A stretch of 64,000 nt of DNA from Paracoccaceae bacterium (GTDB taxonomy: Bacteria > Pseudomonadota > Alphaproteobacteria > Rhodobacterales > Rhodobacteraceae): the NCBI GenBank assembly GCA_007694945.1, contig REER01000077.1, forward strand, positions 108,165-172,164. The letters run 5' to 3'. The position numbers and the translations under genes were made by a program. Positions 15,889 through 24,188 of this stretch are shown piece after piece. A model generated the notes under the pieces. It ran no database searches, had not been told where the DNA came from, and saw nothing but the letters and a program-made list of their open reading frames with translations. How positions within the stretch are numbered: the first letter of the stretch is position 1; every line of letters starts with the position of its first letter.

Positions 15889-17130
15889 ATGCTGAAATAC
15901 CTCCCCAAGGAGACGCTCGCACAATGGGCGGTTGGAAGTATCGCTGTCGCTGGTGCGGCAAGCGTGGCCTATATCGTGATCTTCCCGTCCGAGACGCCTG
16001 AGCCCGAGCCGGTATTCGACCCGCCGTCGCTGGTGCTGAGCGAACCTGCCGAGATGGCGGTGCCCGCAGAGGAGGTCGCTCCCGATGTGCAGCTTGCCAT
16101 GGCCGCGCCGCATGCCGAGCTCGCGCCCGCATTCGATATCGTGCGCGTGACCGATCTGGGGGATGTGCTGATCGCGGGCCAGGCACCTGCGACCAGCACT
16201 GTCGCTGCGCTGATCGATGAGGATCCTGTAGCGCAGACCGTCAGCACGGCGGCGGGCGAATTCGTGCTGATGTTCGAGGTCGCGCCCAGCCCGGCACCGC
16301 GTGTGCTGGAACTGGAAGTCCGCCTGCCGAGCGGAGACCGGGTGCGGTCGATGAATACGGTGATGCTGGCGCCGCGCAGCGGGGTCCTGGCAGCGGGCGA
16401 CGACCCGGCCGCTCCACGGCAGATGGCGCGCCCGGTCGAGGTGGCGCCGCTCTTTCCCGACATGGACGATCCGGCCCAGCCTCAACTTGCGTTGCCTGGT
16501 GGGACCGCGGCTGTTCCCGAGGAGGACACCGAGATCGCTGCGCTGCCCGAGGGCGACCGGCCTGTCAACGACATGCCCGAGCTTGAGAGCCGCGACACCC
16601 TCGCGCCGCTGGCCATGCTGATGCGCGCGGATGGCACGGTGACCATGCTGGGCGAAGCGCCACGACTGCCGCAGAATGGTGGTGGTGTCAGCATCGACAC
16701 AGTGGTCTATGACGCGGAAGGTGATGTCTCGCTCAGCGGGCGGAGTGTACGCAGTTCGGCGGATATCCAGATCTATATCGACAATCAGCCGATCATCCGC
16801 GCGCGCGCCACGGCCGATGGCAACTGGCAGGCGCAACTCGCCGGGATTGAACGCGGTGTCTATCGCCTGCGCGTCGATGAGCTGGACGAGGCCGCGCAAG
16901 TCGTCTCGCGTGCGGAAATTCCCTTCGAGCGGATGACGCCCGAGATCGCGCGAGAGGCCAGCGGGCCAGAGGCGCTGATCGTGCAGCCCGGCAACACGCT
17001 CTGGGGCATGTCGGTCGAGCAATTCGGGGATGGGCGGCGCTATATGCGGATTTTCGACGCCAATCGCGACCAGATCCGTGACCCTGACCTGATCTATCCG
17101 GGGCAGGTCTTCGTTCTGCCCGAGGACTAG
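15889..17130 (+). CDS. LysM-domain envelope protein
   Basis: A 413-residue protein with an N-terminal membrane anchor or uncleaved signal (WAVGSIAVAGAASVAYIVIF) and a long acidic Pro/Ala-rich region. Two Ig-like modules follow (VTDLGDVLIAGQAPATS at about 85; VYDAEGDVSLSGRSVRSSAD at about 270). A C-terminal LysM domain (PGNTLWGMSVEQFGDG ... LIYPGQVFVLPE, about 365-412) should bind peptidoglycan. This architecture is common in Rhodobacteraceae but has no fixed function; a cell-wall-associated structural role is inferred. Confidence 0.8.
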   Translation: MLKYLPKETLAQWAVGSIAVAGAASVAYIVIFPSETPEPEPVFDPPSLVLSEPAEMAVPAEEVAPDVQLAMAAPHAELAPAFDIVRVTDLGDVLIAGQAPATSTVAALIDEDPVAQTVSTAAGEFVLMFEVAPSPAPRVLELEVRLPSGDRVRSMNTVMLAPRSGVLAAGDDPAAPRQMARPVEVAPLFPDMDDPAQPQLALPGGTAAVPEEDTEIAALPEGDRPVNDMPELESRDTLAPLAMLMRADGTVTMLGEAPRLPQNGGGVSIDTVVYDAEGDVSLSGRSVRSSADIQIYIDNQPIIRARATADGNWQAQLAGIERGVYRLRVDELDEAAQVVSRAEIPFERMTPEIAREASGPEALIVQPGNTLWGMSVEQFGDGRRYMRIFDANRDQIRDPDLIYPGQVFVLPED

Positions 17131-17237
17131 CCACCCGTCTTTCTGGCGACTCGGGTGTTGGGCTGCGTGGCAGCGCGCCTCTGGTCTTTCCCCATTGGCG
17201 GGCCTAGATTGCGCCTTATCCAGCCAGAAAGCCAGAC

Positions 17238-19073
17238 ATGACCGCAACAGACCCCGCCGCTGCCGATACGGTGCCCCCTGCAACGCCCACGGCTGCGCAG
17301 GAACGTGCCAGCGGATGGCGCACGATCCGGCGTGTGGTGCCGTATCTCTGGCCCGATTCCCTGCCATGGGCGCGTAGGCGGGTGGTTCTGGCGCTGGTGG
17401 CGTTGGTGCTTGCCAAGTTGGTCGCGGTGGCCACGCCGTTTTTCTACAAGGCTGCCGTGGATGCGCTGGCCGGTGAGGGCGCGGCCTGGATGCTTGCTGT
17501 TGGTGCCGTCGGATTGACTGTGGCCTATGGCATTGCGCGGCTGATGGAAATCGGGTTTCAGGAATTACGCAATGTACTGTTTACCCGGGTGGGCCAGCGC
17601 GCGCTGCGCCAGCTTGCGCTCGAGACCTTCGGCCATATCCACAGCCTGAGCCTGCGCTATCATATCACGCGCAAGACCGGGGGGCTGAGCCGGATCATCG
17701 AGCGCGGCGTCAAGGGCGTCGATTTCCTGCTTCGCTTCATGCTCTTCTCTATCTTCCCGCTGATCCTGCAACTTTTCATGATCGGGGTCATCTTCTTCTG
17801 GCTGTTCGATTTCTGGTATCTGGCCGCGGTGGTAGTCACGATCTCGCTGTATGTCTGGTTCACCTTTCGCGTGACCGAATGGCGGGTGAAACAGCGCCGT
17901 ATCATGAACCAGCAGGACACCGACGCAAATCAGAAGGCCATCGACTCGCTGCTGAATTTCGAAACAGTCAAGTATTTCAACGCCGAAGACATGGAAGCGC
18001 GGCGCTATGATGGCGCGATGGCGAAATATGAGGAAGCTGCTGTCAGCACCAACTATTCGCTGGCCTTTCTGAATTTCGGGCAGGCGATGATCATCACCAC
18101 GGGGCTTGTGGTGGTGATGGTGCTGGCCGCGACAGGCGTGCAGCGGGGGGATCTGACCGTGGGCGATTTTGTCATGGTCAATGCCTATATGATCCAGATC
18201 ACCATGCCGCTGAACTTCCTCGGCACGGTCTATCGCGAAATCCGGCAGGCGTTGGTGGATATGGCCGAGATGTTCGACCTGCTCGACCAGCCTTCCGATG
18301 TTCGCGATGCCGAAGGCGCGCAGCCGCTCGAGGTGACGGAAGGGGAGGTAGTGTTCGACAATGTGGCCTTCGGCTATGACCCGGCCCGGCCCATCCTCAA
18401 GGGCATCGACCTGCCTGTGACTGGGGGCGAGACGGTGGCGATTGTCGGACCCTCGGGGTCGGGGAAATCGACCATCGGTCGGCTCCTGTTCCGCTTCTAT
18501 GACGTGACCGGGGGGGCGATCCGGATCGATGGGCAGGACATTCGCGAAGTCACGCAAGCGAGTCTGCATGCCGCGATCGGTGTGGTGCCGCAGGACACAG
18601 TGCTGTTCAATGACACGATTGCCTATAACATCGCCTATGGCCGCGAGGGCGCGATGCAGGCCGAGATCGAGGCGGCCGCGCGGGCGGCGCGAATCCATGA
18701 TTTCATCATGAGCCTGCCCGAAGGTTATGAAACAGCAGTGGGTGAGCGGGGGTTGAAGTTGTCGGGCGGGGAGAAGCAGCGTGTGGGGATTGCGCGGACG
18801 CTATTGAAAAACCCGCCGATCCTGCTGCTGGACGAGGCGACAAGTGCGCTCGATACCCAGACCGAGCAGAGCATTCAGGATTCCTTGCGCGCGATGGGGC
18901 AGGGGCGCACAGTGCTGACCATTGCGCATAGGCTATCGACCGTCGTCGATGCCGACCGGATCATTGTCCTGGAAGAGGGGCGCATCAGCGAGGAAGGCAC
19001 GCATGAGGCGCTATTGGCACGGGGCGGGCGCTATGCGCAGATGTGGGCGCGGCAAAGAGCCGAAGAGGCGTGA
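17238..19073 (+). CDS. ABC exporter, Atm1/HMT type
   Basis: 611 residues with six membrane helices fused to an ATPase domain. Walker A is GPSGSGKSTIGRLL (about 405), the signature is LSGGEKQRVGIA (about 507) and Walker B is ILLLDEATSALD. The membrane part has the block typical of bacterial Atm1 homologs (NQQDTDANQKAIDSLLNFE, KYFNAEDMEARRYD). These export glutathione persulfide or metal-glutathione conjugates and support Fe-S and metal homeostasis. The gene stands alone between the LysM gene and a flavoprotein gene. Confidence 0.88.
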   Translation: MTATDPAAADTVPPATPTAAQERASGWRTIRRVVPYLWPDSLPWARRRVVLALVALVLAKLVAVATPFFYKAAVDALAGEGAAWMLAVGAVGLTVAYGIARLMEIGFQELRNVLFTRVGQRALRQLALETFGHIHSLSLRYHITRKTGGLSRIIERGVKGVDFLLRFMLFSIFPLILQLFMIGVIFFWLFDFWYLAAVVVTISLYVWFTFRVTEWRVKQRRIMNQQDTDANQKAIDSLLNFETVKYFNAEDMEARRYDGAMAKYEEAAVSTNYSLAFLNFGQAMIITTGLVVVMVLAATGVQRGDLTVGDFVMVNAYMIQITMPLNFLGTVYREIRQALVDMAEMFDLLDQPSDVRDAEGAQPLEVTEGEVVFDNVAFGYDPARPILKGIDLPVTGGETVAIVGPSGSGKSTIGRLLFRFYDVTGGAIRIDGQDIREVTQASLHAAIGVVPQDTVLFNDTIAYNIAYGREGAMQAEIEAAARAARIHDFIMSLPEGYETAVGERGLKLSGGEKQRVGIARTLLKNPPILLLDEATSALDTQTEQSIQDSLRAMGQGRTVLTIAHRLSTVVDADRIIVLEEGRISEEGTHEALLARGGRYAQMWARQRAEEA

Positions 19074-19202
19074 TCCGATGGCGGGGGAACGGCCCGGCTT
19101 TGGCACCCCCGGCCCGCGGGTGCTGTGGCGTTGTATCAGGCATGAGGGGGTGCGCGCGCCGGGCCGTGCCCGGCTGCGCGGGCGGGCTTTGCCGCGAGTG
19201 TC

Positions 19203-20381
19203 ATGATGCGCCGATATGATGTGATCATTCTGGGCGCGGGCGCTGCCGGCATGTTCTGCGCCATCGAGGCGGCGCGTCGGGGTCGGCGGGTCGCGCTGAT
19301 CGACCATGCCAAGGCCCCGGGCGAGAAGATTCGTATCTCCGGGGGCGGTCGGTGCAATTTCACCAATCTCCATGCGCGGCCCGAGTGCTTTCTGTCGCAG
19401 AACCCGCATTTCGCCCGATCGGCGCTGAGCCGGTACACGCAGCATGATTTCATCGACCGCGTCGATACGGCAGGCATTGGCTGGCACGAGAAGACGCTGG
19501 GGCAGCTTTTCTGCAATGGCTCGGCGCGCGAGATCATCGCGATGCTGGTGGCGGATATGAATTCGGCCGCGGTGGATTTGCATCTTGCCACGCAGGTGGG
19601 CGAGGTAACGCATGGTGACGGGTTCCGGGTCGAGACCAGCGCGGGCGCGATGCAGGCTGAAAAGCTCGTGGTGGCGACGGGCGGCAAATCGATCCCGAAA
19701 ATGGGGGCCACTGGCTTTGGCTATGACCTTGCACGGCGTTTCGGGCTGCGCGTGACCGAGACTCGCCCGGCGCTGGTGCCGCTGACCTTCAGCGATGCGC
19801 AGCTTGACGAGATCCGCCCGCTGGCGGGTGTGTCGCTGCCCGCAGAGGTCTCGGCCGGGGGCACCAGTTTCCGCGAGGGATTACTGTTCACACATCGCGG
19901 GCTTTCGGGGCCCTCGATCCTGCAGATCTCGAGCTATTGGCGCGAGGGAATGCCGATAACGCTCGATCTTGCACCGGGCAGTCATATCGCAGCGGCGCTG
20001 GCGCAGGCCAAGGCGCGCCGCGGGCGACAGGCCGTGTCCATTTCTTTGGGCGCCTATCTGCCCGAGAAACTTGCGCGGCAGGTGATCGGCCGTCTTGGTC
20101 TGAAGGGGAATCTGGCCGATCAGTCGAAAGCGGCGCTGGCACACATCGAGGCCGCAGTTCAGGGCTGGCAGATGCGGCCGGTCGGGACCGAGGGGTATCG
20201 CACCGCTGAAGTGACGCTGGGCGGGGTGGACACCGATGGCCTCGACGCACGGAACATGGCCAGCCGCACCTTGCCTGAGCTCTATTTCATTGGCGAGGTA
20301 GTGGATGTGACCGGCTGGCTGGGCGGGTACAACTTCCAATGGGCCTGGTCATCGGGTTGGGTGGCCGGGCAGGCCGCGTGA
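19203..20381 (+). CDS. FAD-dependent oxidoreductase, HI0933/YhiN family
   Basis: A 392-residue flavoprotein with an N-terminal Rossmann FAD motif (ILGAGAAGMFCAIEAARRG), the family block GEKIRISGGGRCNFTN at about 40-55, and the C-terminal FAD-binding end GEVVDVTGWLGGYNFQWAW. The physiological substrate of this widespread family is unknown. Start is one of two adjacent ATGs (19203 or 19206). The 129 bp upstream encode no credible gene. Ends convergently with kpsE across a small hairpin. Confidence 0.88.
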   Translation: MMRRYDVIILGAGAAGMFCAIEAARRGRRVALIDHAKAPGEKIRISGGGRCNFTNLHARPECFLSQNPHFARSALSRYTQHDFIDRVDTAGIGWHEKTLGQLFCNGSAREIIAMLVADMNSAAVDLHLATQVGEVTHGDGFRVETSAGAMQAEKLVVATGGKSIPKMGATGFGYDLARRFGLRVTETRPALVPLTFSDAQLDEIRPLAGVSLPAEVSAGGTSFREGLLFTHRGLSGPSILQISSYWREGMPITLDLAPGSHIAAALAQAKARRGRQAVSISLGAYLPEKLARQVIGRLGLKGNLADQSKAALAHIEAAVQGWQMRPVGTEGYRTAEVTLGGVDTDGLDARNMASRTLPELYFIGEVVDVTGWLGGYNFQWAWSSGWVAGQAA

Positions 20382-20385
20382 GGGG

Positions 20386-20404
20386 GCGCGGGCTTCGCCC
20401 GCGC
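20386..20404. terminator. Hairpin between convergent genes
   Basis: GCGCGGGC-TTC-GCCCGCGC starts 5 bases after the flavoprotein stop and lies about 30 bases beyond the kpsE stop. No T-run is present. Confidence 0.5.
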
Positions 20405-20432
20405 ACAGCATCTGCGCGATGATATTCGATCA

Positions 20433-22211
20433 TCAACCCGAAATCTGCTCGCGCAGCACCGAGGCTGTCATCGACATGAACAGATAGATCCCGAGAAAGA
20501 TCAGGAACGCCAGCGCCGAATTCTCGAGCTTGCGCGGATAGGTCGGCTGGTCAGGCGCCACAGGCTCGACCGAGAGCGCCAGATAACGCACCTGACGGCT
20601 GACCTCGAGCCGCGCATTCTCGAGCTGCTGCATGGCCTGCGCGCGCATCATCTCGCGCGTCTGTACCTCGGCCTCGGCCATGATCAACTGGCTCTGGATC
20701 CGTGCCAGCGAGGTGCCTTCATCCGTGCCGCGGGTCATCATGTTTCGCAGGTCGTCGATTTCTTGGCGCAGCGCTTCTTCCCGGCGCTCCAACGGCTGCA
20801 CGCGGGCCGGGTTTGGGCGCGGGTTCGAGCGCCACTCCTGCAGGCTCAGCCGCGTCTGGGTCAGTTCGGCGTCGAGCACCGCAATCTGCTGCGAGATCAG
20901 CGATACCTCGACCTCGCTCGAGAGCACAGACGACTGCTCCTGCAACTCGACCACAGCTGTCCGGGCATCGATCAGCTGTTGTTGCGCTTCTTCAAGGCTC
21001 GCCCGCGCCTCGCCCAACTGGCTGTCGCGCAAGCGCTGGGTCATCATGTCGACCTGTTCCTCGGCATAGCGGATCAGAGCACGCGAGAAACGCTCGCTGT
21101 CTTCGGGCGAGGCAGCGATGACTTCCAGCCGCACCACGCCCTCGGTCGGGTCATAGCCGATCTGGACGTGGCGCTGGTAGAGTCGGAACGCATCTTCACT
21201 GCTGGCATCCTCGCTCAGACGCCGCAGGATATCGATTTCGGGCTGGCTGAAATGCTCCTTGAAGCCCTCTTCGGCATCGAGCCGCCGCATGGCCGCGCGC
21301 GACTGCAGAAAGGCCTGCACCGAGGCTGCTTCGCTCTGCCCGCCAATGCCCATGCCGGCGGCTGATGGCAACAGCCCCCCCATCGCGCCCACGCCGCCCT
21401 GACTATCGGCTTGCTGGATGATGAACTGACTTTCCGTGCCATACATCGGCGTGGCGATGACATAGAAATACCAGGTCGCGAGAAAGGTTGGCAGGGTCAC
21501 GAAGACCAGCAGACGCGCACCCAGAAGCGCCATGCGCTTGCGGCGGCGCTTGACGATCTCGCGCCGGACCTTCTTGAGCTCGCGCTCCCGCTCGGCCGCG
21601 ATCCGGGCCATGCGCTCTTTCGCAGCCGAGACAGGGTCACCCTCATCCTGTTTGGCGGGGGCCGTGTCAGCCCGCGGGGCAAGGGCGCGCCCCGTGGTCT
21701 CTTTCTCATCCTTCTCGACCAGTTCGAGCAGGGTGGCGCGTGCAAAGGGGTCGACACCGCGCTGGCGCAGCACCAGCACTGCCTCATAAGCTGAGCTTGG
21801 CCGGATCCCGTGCTTCTGGGCCACGCGCATCGCCATGCGCAACTGGCGCGCGGTGAGTCCTTCGGCGCGGATGGACTCGATGGTGTCTTCGACCTTGGCA
21901 GGGGCTTCGAGATCGGCACCATGGGCCGGGTGTGGCTCGGGCGGCTCTTTGGCGGGCATGGTCTGGGAAGCGGGAGCCTTGCCACCTGTTTTGCCGGCAT
22001 CCTTGGGCTTGCGTGCAACCACCACGCTCGGGGCGGCTGTGCTGCCTTGCGATTTATCATCGAGCGCGGGGGTTGCGGCGTCCTTGGCTGGCCGATCCTT
22101 GGCCGAGGGGCGCGCTTCGTCCGCCTTCGCAGTGTCGGGACTCGCCGGTGTTGTGCCGATCTGCGCGCTGCGTCTGAGCCGGAAGCGCTTGGGTTTAATT
22201 GGTGTAGTCAT
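20433..22211 (-). CDS. kpsE: Capsule polysaccharide export inner-membrane protein, KpsE-like
   Basis: 592 residues from the ATG at 22211 (MTTPIKPKRFRLRRSAQIG), overlapping kpsT by 17 bp; the 658-aa track version extends into kpsT. A charged Ala/Pro/Lys-rich cytoplasmic region (about 1-240) contains a helical block (SIRAEGLTARQLRMAMRVAQ). Then come a membrane helix (LLVFVTLPTFLATWYFYVIA), a periplasmic coiled-coil domain of about 300 residues and a C-terminal helix (ALAFLIFLGIYLFMSMTAS). This is the polysaccharide co-polymerase topology of KpsE/BexC. It links the KpsMT exporter to the outer-membrane channel. The extended N-terminus is longer than in E. coli KpsE. Confidence 0.85.
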   Translation of the reverse strand: MTTPIKPKRFRLRRSAQIGTTPASPDTAKADEARPSAKDRPAKDAATPALDDKSQGSTAAPSVVVARKPKDAGKTGGKAPASQTMPAKEPPEPHPAHGADLEAPAKVEDTIESIRAEGLTARQLRMAMRVAQKHGIRPSSAYEAVLVLRQRGVDPFARATLLELVEKDEKETTGRALAPRADTAPAKQDEGDPVSAAKERMARIAAERERELKKVRREIVKRRRKRMALLGARLLVFVTLPTFLATWYFYVIATPMYGTESQFIIQQADSQGGVGAMGGLLPSAAGMGIGGQSEAASVQAFLQSRAAMRRLDAEEGFKEHFSQPEIDILRRLSEDASSEDAFRLYQRHVQIGYDPTEGVVRLEVIAASPEDSERFSRALIRYAEEQVDMMTQRLRDSQLGEARASLEEAQQQLIDARTAVVELQEQSSVLSSEVEVSLISQQIAVLDAELTQTRLSLQEWRSNPRPNPARVQPLERREEALRQEIDDLRNMMTRGTDEGTSLARIQSQLIMAEAEVQTREMMRAQAMQQLENARLEVSRQVRYLALSVEPVAPDQPTYPRKLENSALAFLIFLGIYLFMSMTASVLREQISG

Positions 22212-22848
22212 AGAGTTCCTTGGCCTCTTCGAGCGTGTCGAAGAAATACAGTTTGCCATCATGCAGAACGGCGGCGGACCGGCAGAATTTCGCAAGAATA
22301 TCCGCCTGATGCGACACGATGACAAGCGTGGAGCTTTCGAAACGCTCGCGCATGACCGATCCGGCGCGGCGGTTGAAGCCCACATCGGTCGTGCTGGGCA
22401 TGCCCTCATCGATCAGGTAGAGGTCGAAATTCATCGCCAGCATCAGCGACAGCGCCAGCCGCGAGCGCATCCCCTGACTGTAGGTGCCGATGGGCATGTC
22501 GAAATATTCTTCGATATCGCAGAGCCAGCGGCAGAAGGCCTCGACCTCGTCCGGGTCGAGGCTGTAGAGCGCGGCGATATAGCGGACATTCTCGGTCGCG
22601 GTGTGCTTGGTATTCAGCCCGCCCATGAAACCCAGCGGAAACGAGACCGAGCAATTGCGGGTGATCTTGCCATCATCGGGCTTTTCAAGCCCGGCCATCA
22701 TGTTGATGACTGTCGTCTTGCCCGTGCCATTCTTGGCGAGGATGCCGAGATTCATACCTTCGCGCACGTCAAAGCTGGCACCGTCAAGAATGACCTTGCG
22801 CTGGACCCCGGTCCAGAAGGACTTGCTGACATTCTCGAACTGCAGCAT
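22195..22848 (-). CDS. kpsT: Capsule polysaccharide ABC exporter ATPase, KpsT-like
   Basis: 217 residues, the KpsT length. Signature is YSQGMRSRLALSLMLAMNFD and Walker B YLIDEGMPS. The Walker A loop reads LAKNGTGKTT, so the usual first Gly of GxxGxGK is Ala. It energises capsule polysaccharide export through the KpsM channel, but no kpsM lies in the window; upstream is 351 bp without a gene, so the partner must be elsewhere. Translationally coupled with kpsE. Confidence 0.85.
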   Translation of the reverse strand: MLQFENVSKSFWTGVQRKVILDGASFDVREGMNLGILAKNGTGKTTVINMMAGLEKPDDGKITRNCSVSFPLGFMGGLNTKHTATENVRYIAALYSLDPDEVEAFCRWLCDIEEYFDMPIGTYSQGMRSRLALSLMLAMNFDLYLIDEGMPSTTDVGFNRRAGSVMRERFESSTLVIVSHQADILAKFCRSAAVLHDGKLYFFDTLEEAKELYDYTN

Positions 22849-23199
22849 GCCTCAGTACCCCGATACCAGCGAATGGACCTGCGCGTGGGGTTCTGATGCC
22901 GCACCCTGCGCAATCTTGTTTCACCACCCTTTATGCGCGGAAAACGCTTTTCGGGCAATGGTAACGCGGTATCGGTAAAGGTGGTGTGAAGACGCGTTGC
23001 GACAATGTGGTTCACGCCCTTGCTGGACAAGAGCGCTCGCTGCTGCTCACACGGGCGGAACTGCAGTTGTCAAAAGCGAAAGGCGCCTCGCCGCTCTCGC
23101 AATGAGATTGCTCGAGCCGCGAGCGATGGAACGATGATCATGTGCCCGAGTGAGCACCGATCCGGGCGCGTGTCCCTGTCCCGAAACATCGCGCCGCGA
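22849..23199. other. 351-bp intergenic region upstream of kpsT
   Basis: No gene with family similarity or good coding bias was found on either strand. It should hold the kpsTE promoter (minus strand) and the end of the MepK-like gene. I could not fix a promoter or terminator with confidence. Confidence 0.5.
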
Positions 23200-23769
23200 T
23201 CAGCGCCCCCAGTTGCGGACGGCACCGCAGTCCAAGTGCACGAAATCCGACCTGGAATAGCGCCCGACACCACCAGCATTGCAGGCAATCGCCGCCTGGG
23301 CGATCTGGTTGACCGTGCGCGAGCGCAGGCGAACATCGGCGGCCTGTCCGCGCGTGTGCAGCGAGTTCTGCGCAACGTTCCGTGAGCGCGCGCGGAGCAT
23401 GGCGTTGGTCTGGGGTGAGCGGTAGCCCGAGAGCAGCATGTAGGGCTCACTCACCCGCAGGATGTTGTGAGTCGCAGATAGAAAATCAATTGTGCGGGTG
23501 TCGATATTGTGGACCTGATTATTCCGCCAGTCACGGAAGAAATGATTAATCTCGGCCAGCGACTCGGGCACGTATTCGCCGTCGATCCAATAGATGAGGT
23601 TGATGCTTTCACCCGTGCGACCGGAATAGAAGCGCAGCCGTCGCACATCGCCGGAACGGCGGGCATAGGCGGGGGCAGCGGAGAAGATTGGGGCTGCACA
23701 AATCGCGGTGGCGGCAAAAGCGCCAAGGAGGTCGCGGCGGTTCATCGGTGCTGAGCTTGGAAAAGACAT
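23200..23769 (-). CDS. DUF882/MepK-like murein endopeptidase
   Basis: 189 residues from the ATG at 23769; an internal Met (MNRRDLLGAFAATAI) at 23745 is an alternative start. A twin-arginine-type signal peptide (NRRDLLGAFAATA ... APAYA) exports it. The M15-type zinc ligands are visible: HTRGQAADV (His and Asp) and DFVHLDCG (His). The E. coli homolog MepK (YcbK) cleaves 3-3 cross-links in peptidoglycan. It is divergent from an L,D-transpeptidase that makes such links, echoing the ycbB-ycbK pairing of E. coli. Confidence 0.86.
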   Translation of the reverse strand: MSFPSSAPMNRRDLLGAFAATAICAAPIFSAAPAYARRSGDVRRLRFYSGRTGESINLIYWIDGEYVPESLAEINHFFRDWRNNQVHNIDTRTIDFLSATHNILRVSEPYMLLSGYRSPQTNAMLRARSRNVAQNSLHTRGQAADVRLRSRTVNQIAQAAIACNAGGVGRYSRSDFVHLDCGAVRNWGR

Positions 23770-24188
23770 CAGTCGCTTGGTCCCTCGTTCTGTTCTGCTG
23801 TGCCCGTGCCTTGCATGGGTCGGTGCGCTGCTGAGACTGGCTTGGCTTTCCTGTCGCGAATGCAGTCTGGCGCATCGCATCTGCCAATGTTGTTTGTTGG
23901 AAAACTGACATAGAAGACGCGCGAGCCCAAGAGGCGTTCGCTGTGCAGTGAGGTCCCATGCAGATTTTGAGCGGAAAACTGCCAATCTGCCGCCAGAAGC
24001 GGTGTCGGCCAAGCATGTGATCCGGAGGTGCCACGAGGGCTGCGCGTTCTGTGCATGCCGGAAGACTAGACAGTATTTACTAAGAAAGCATGAAAACCGC
24101 ATTCCATGCCCTTCAGAGGGTGCCCTCAAGCTTGTGAATCGACCTGCTTGGCGATAACATGATTGATATATCGGGGTTTTAGGGGGTC
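23770..24188. other. 419-bp divergent promoter region
   Basis: No gene is supported. It is more A+T-rich than its surroundings and separates the divergent endopeptidase and L,D-transpeptidase genes. One promoter candidate for the latter is listed separately. Confidence 0.5.
24132..24160 (+). promoter_or_regulatory. Candidate sigma-70 promoter for L,D-transpeptidase gene
   Basis: TTGTGA, 17 bp, TAACAT, with the gene start 28 bp after the -10 box. The hexamers match the consensus partly (4/6 each), so this is a suggestion. Confidence 0.35.

Noticed and set aside
15790-17367. N-terminal 526-residue extension of the LOG protein (711-aa ORF)
   Set aside because: It runs antisense through the LysM gene and its promoter; the LOG family starts at MPVPTLSVCVFCGS.
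17565-18698. 377-aa His-rich minus-strand ORF
   Set aside because: Antisense shadow of the Atm1-type exporter.
19079-19206. Short ORF MAGERPGFGTPGPRV between exporter and flavoprotein
   Set aside because: Arg/Pro/Gly-rich, no Shine-Dalgarno, no family; typical of G+C-rich noncoding sequence.
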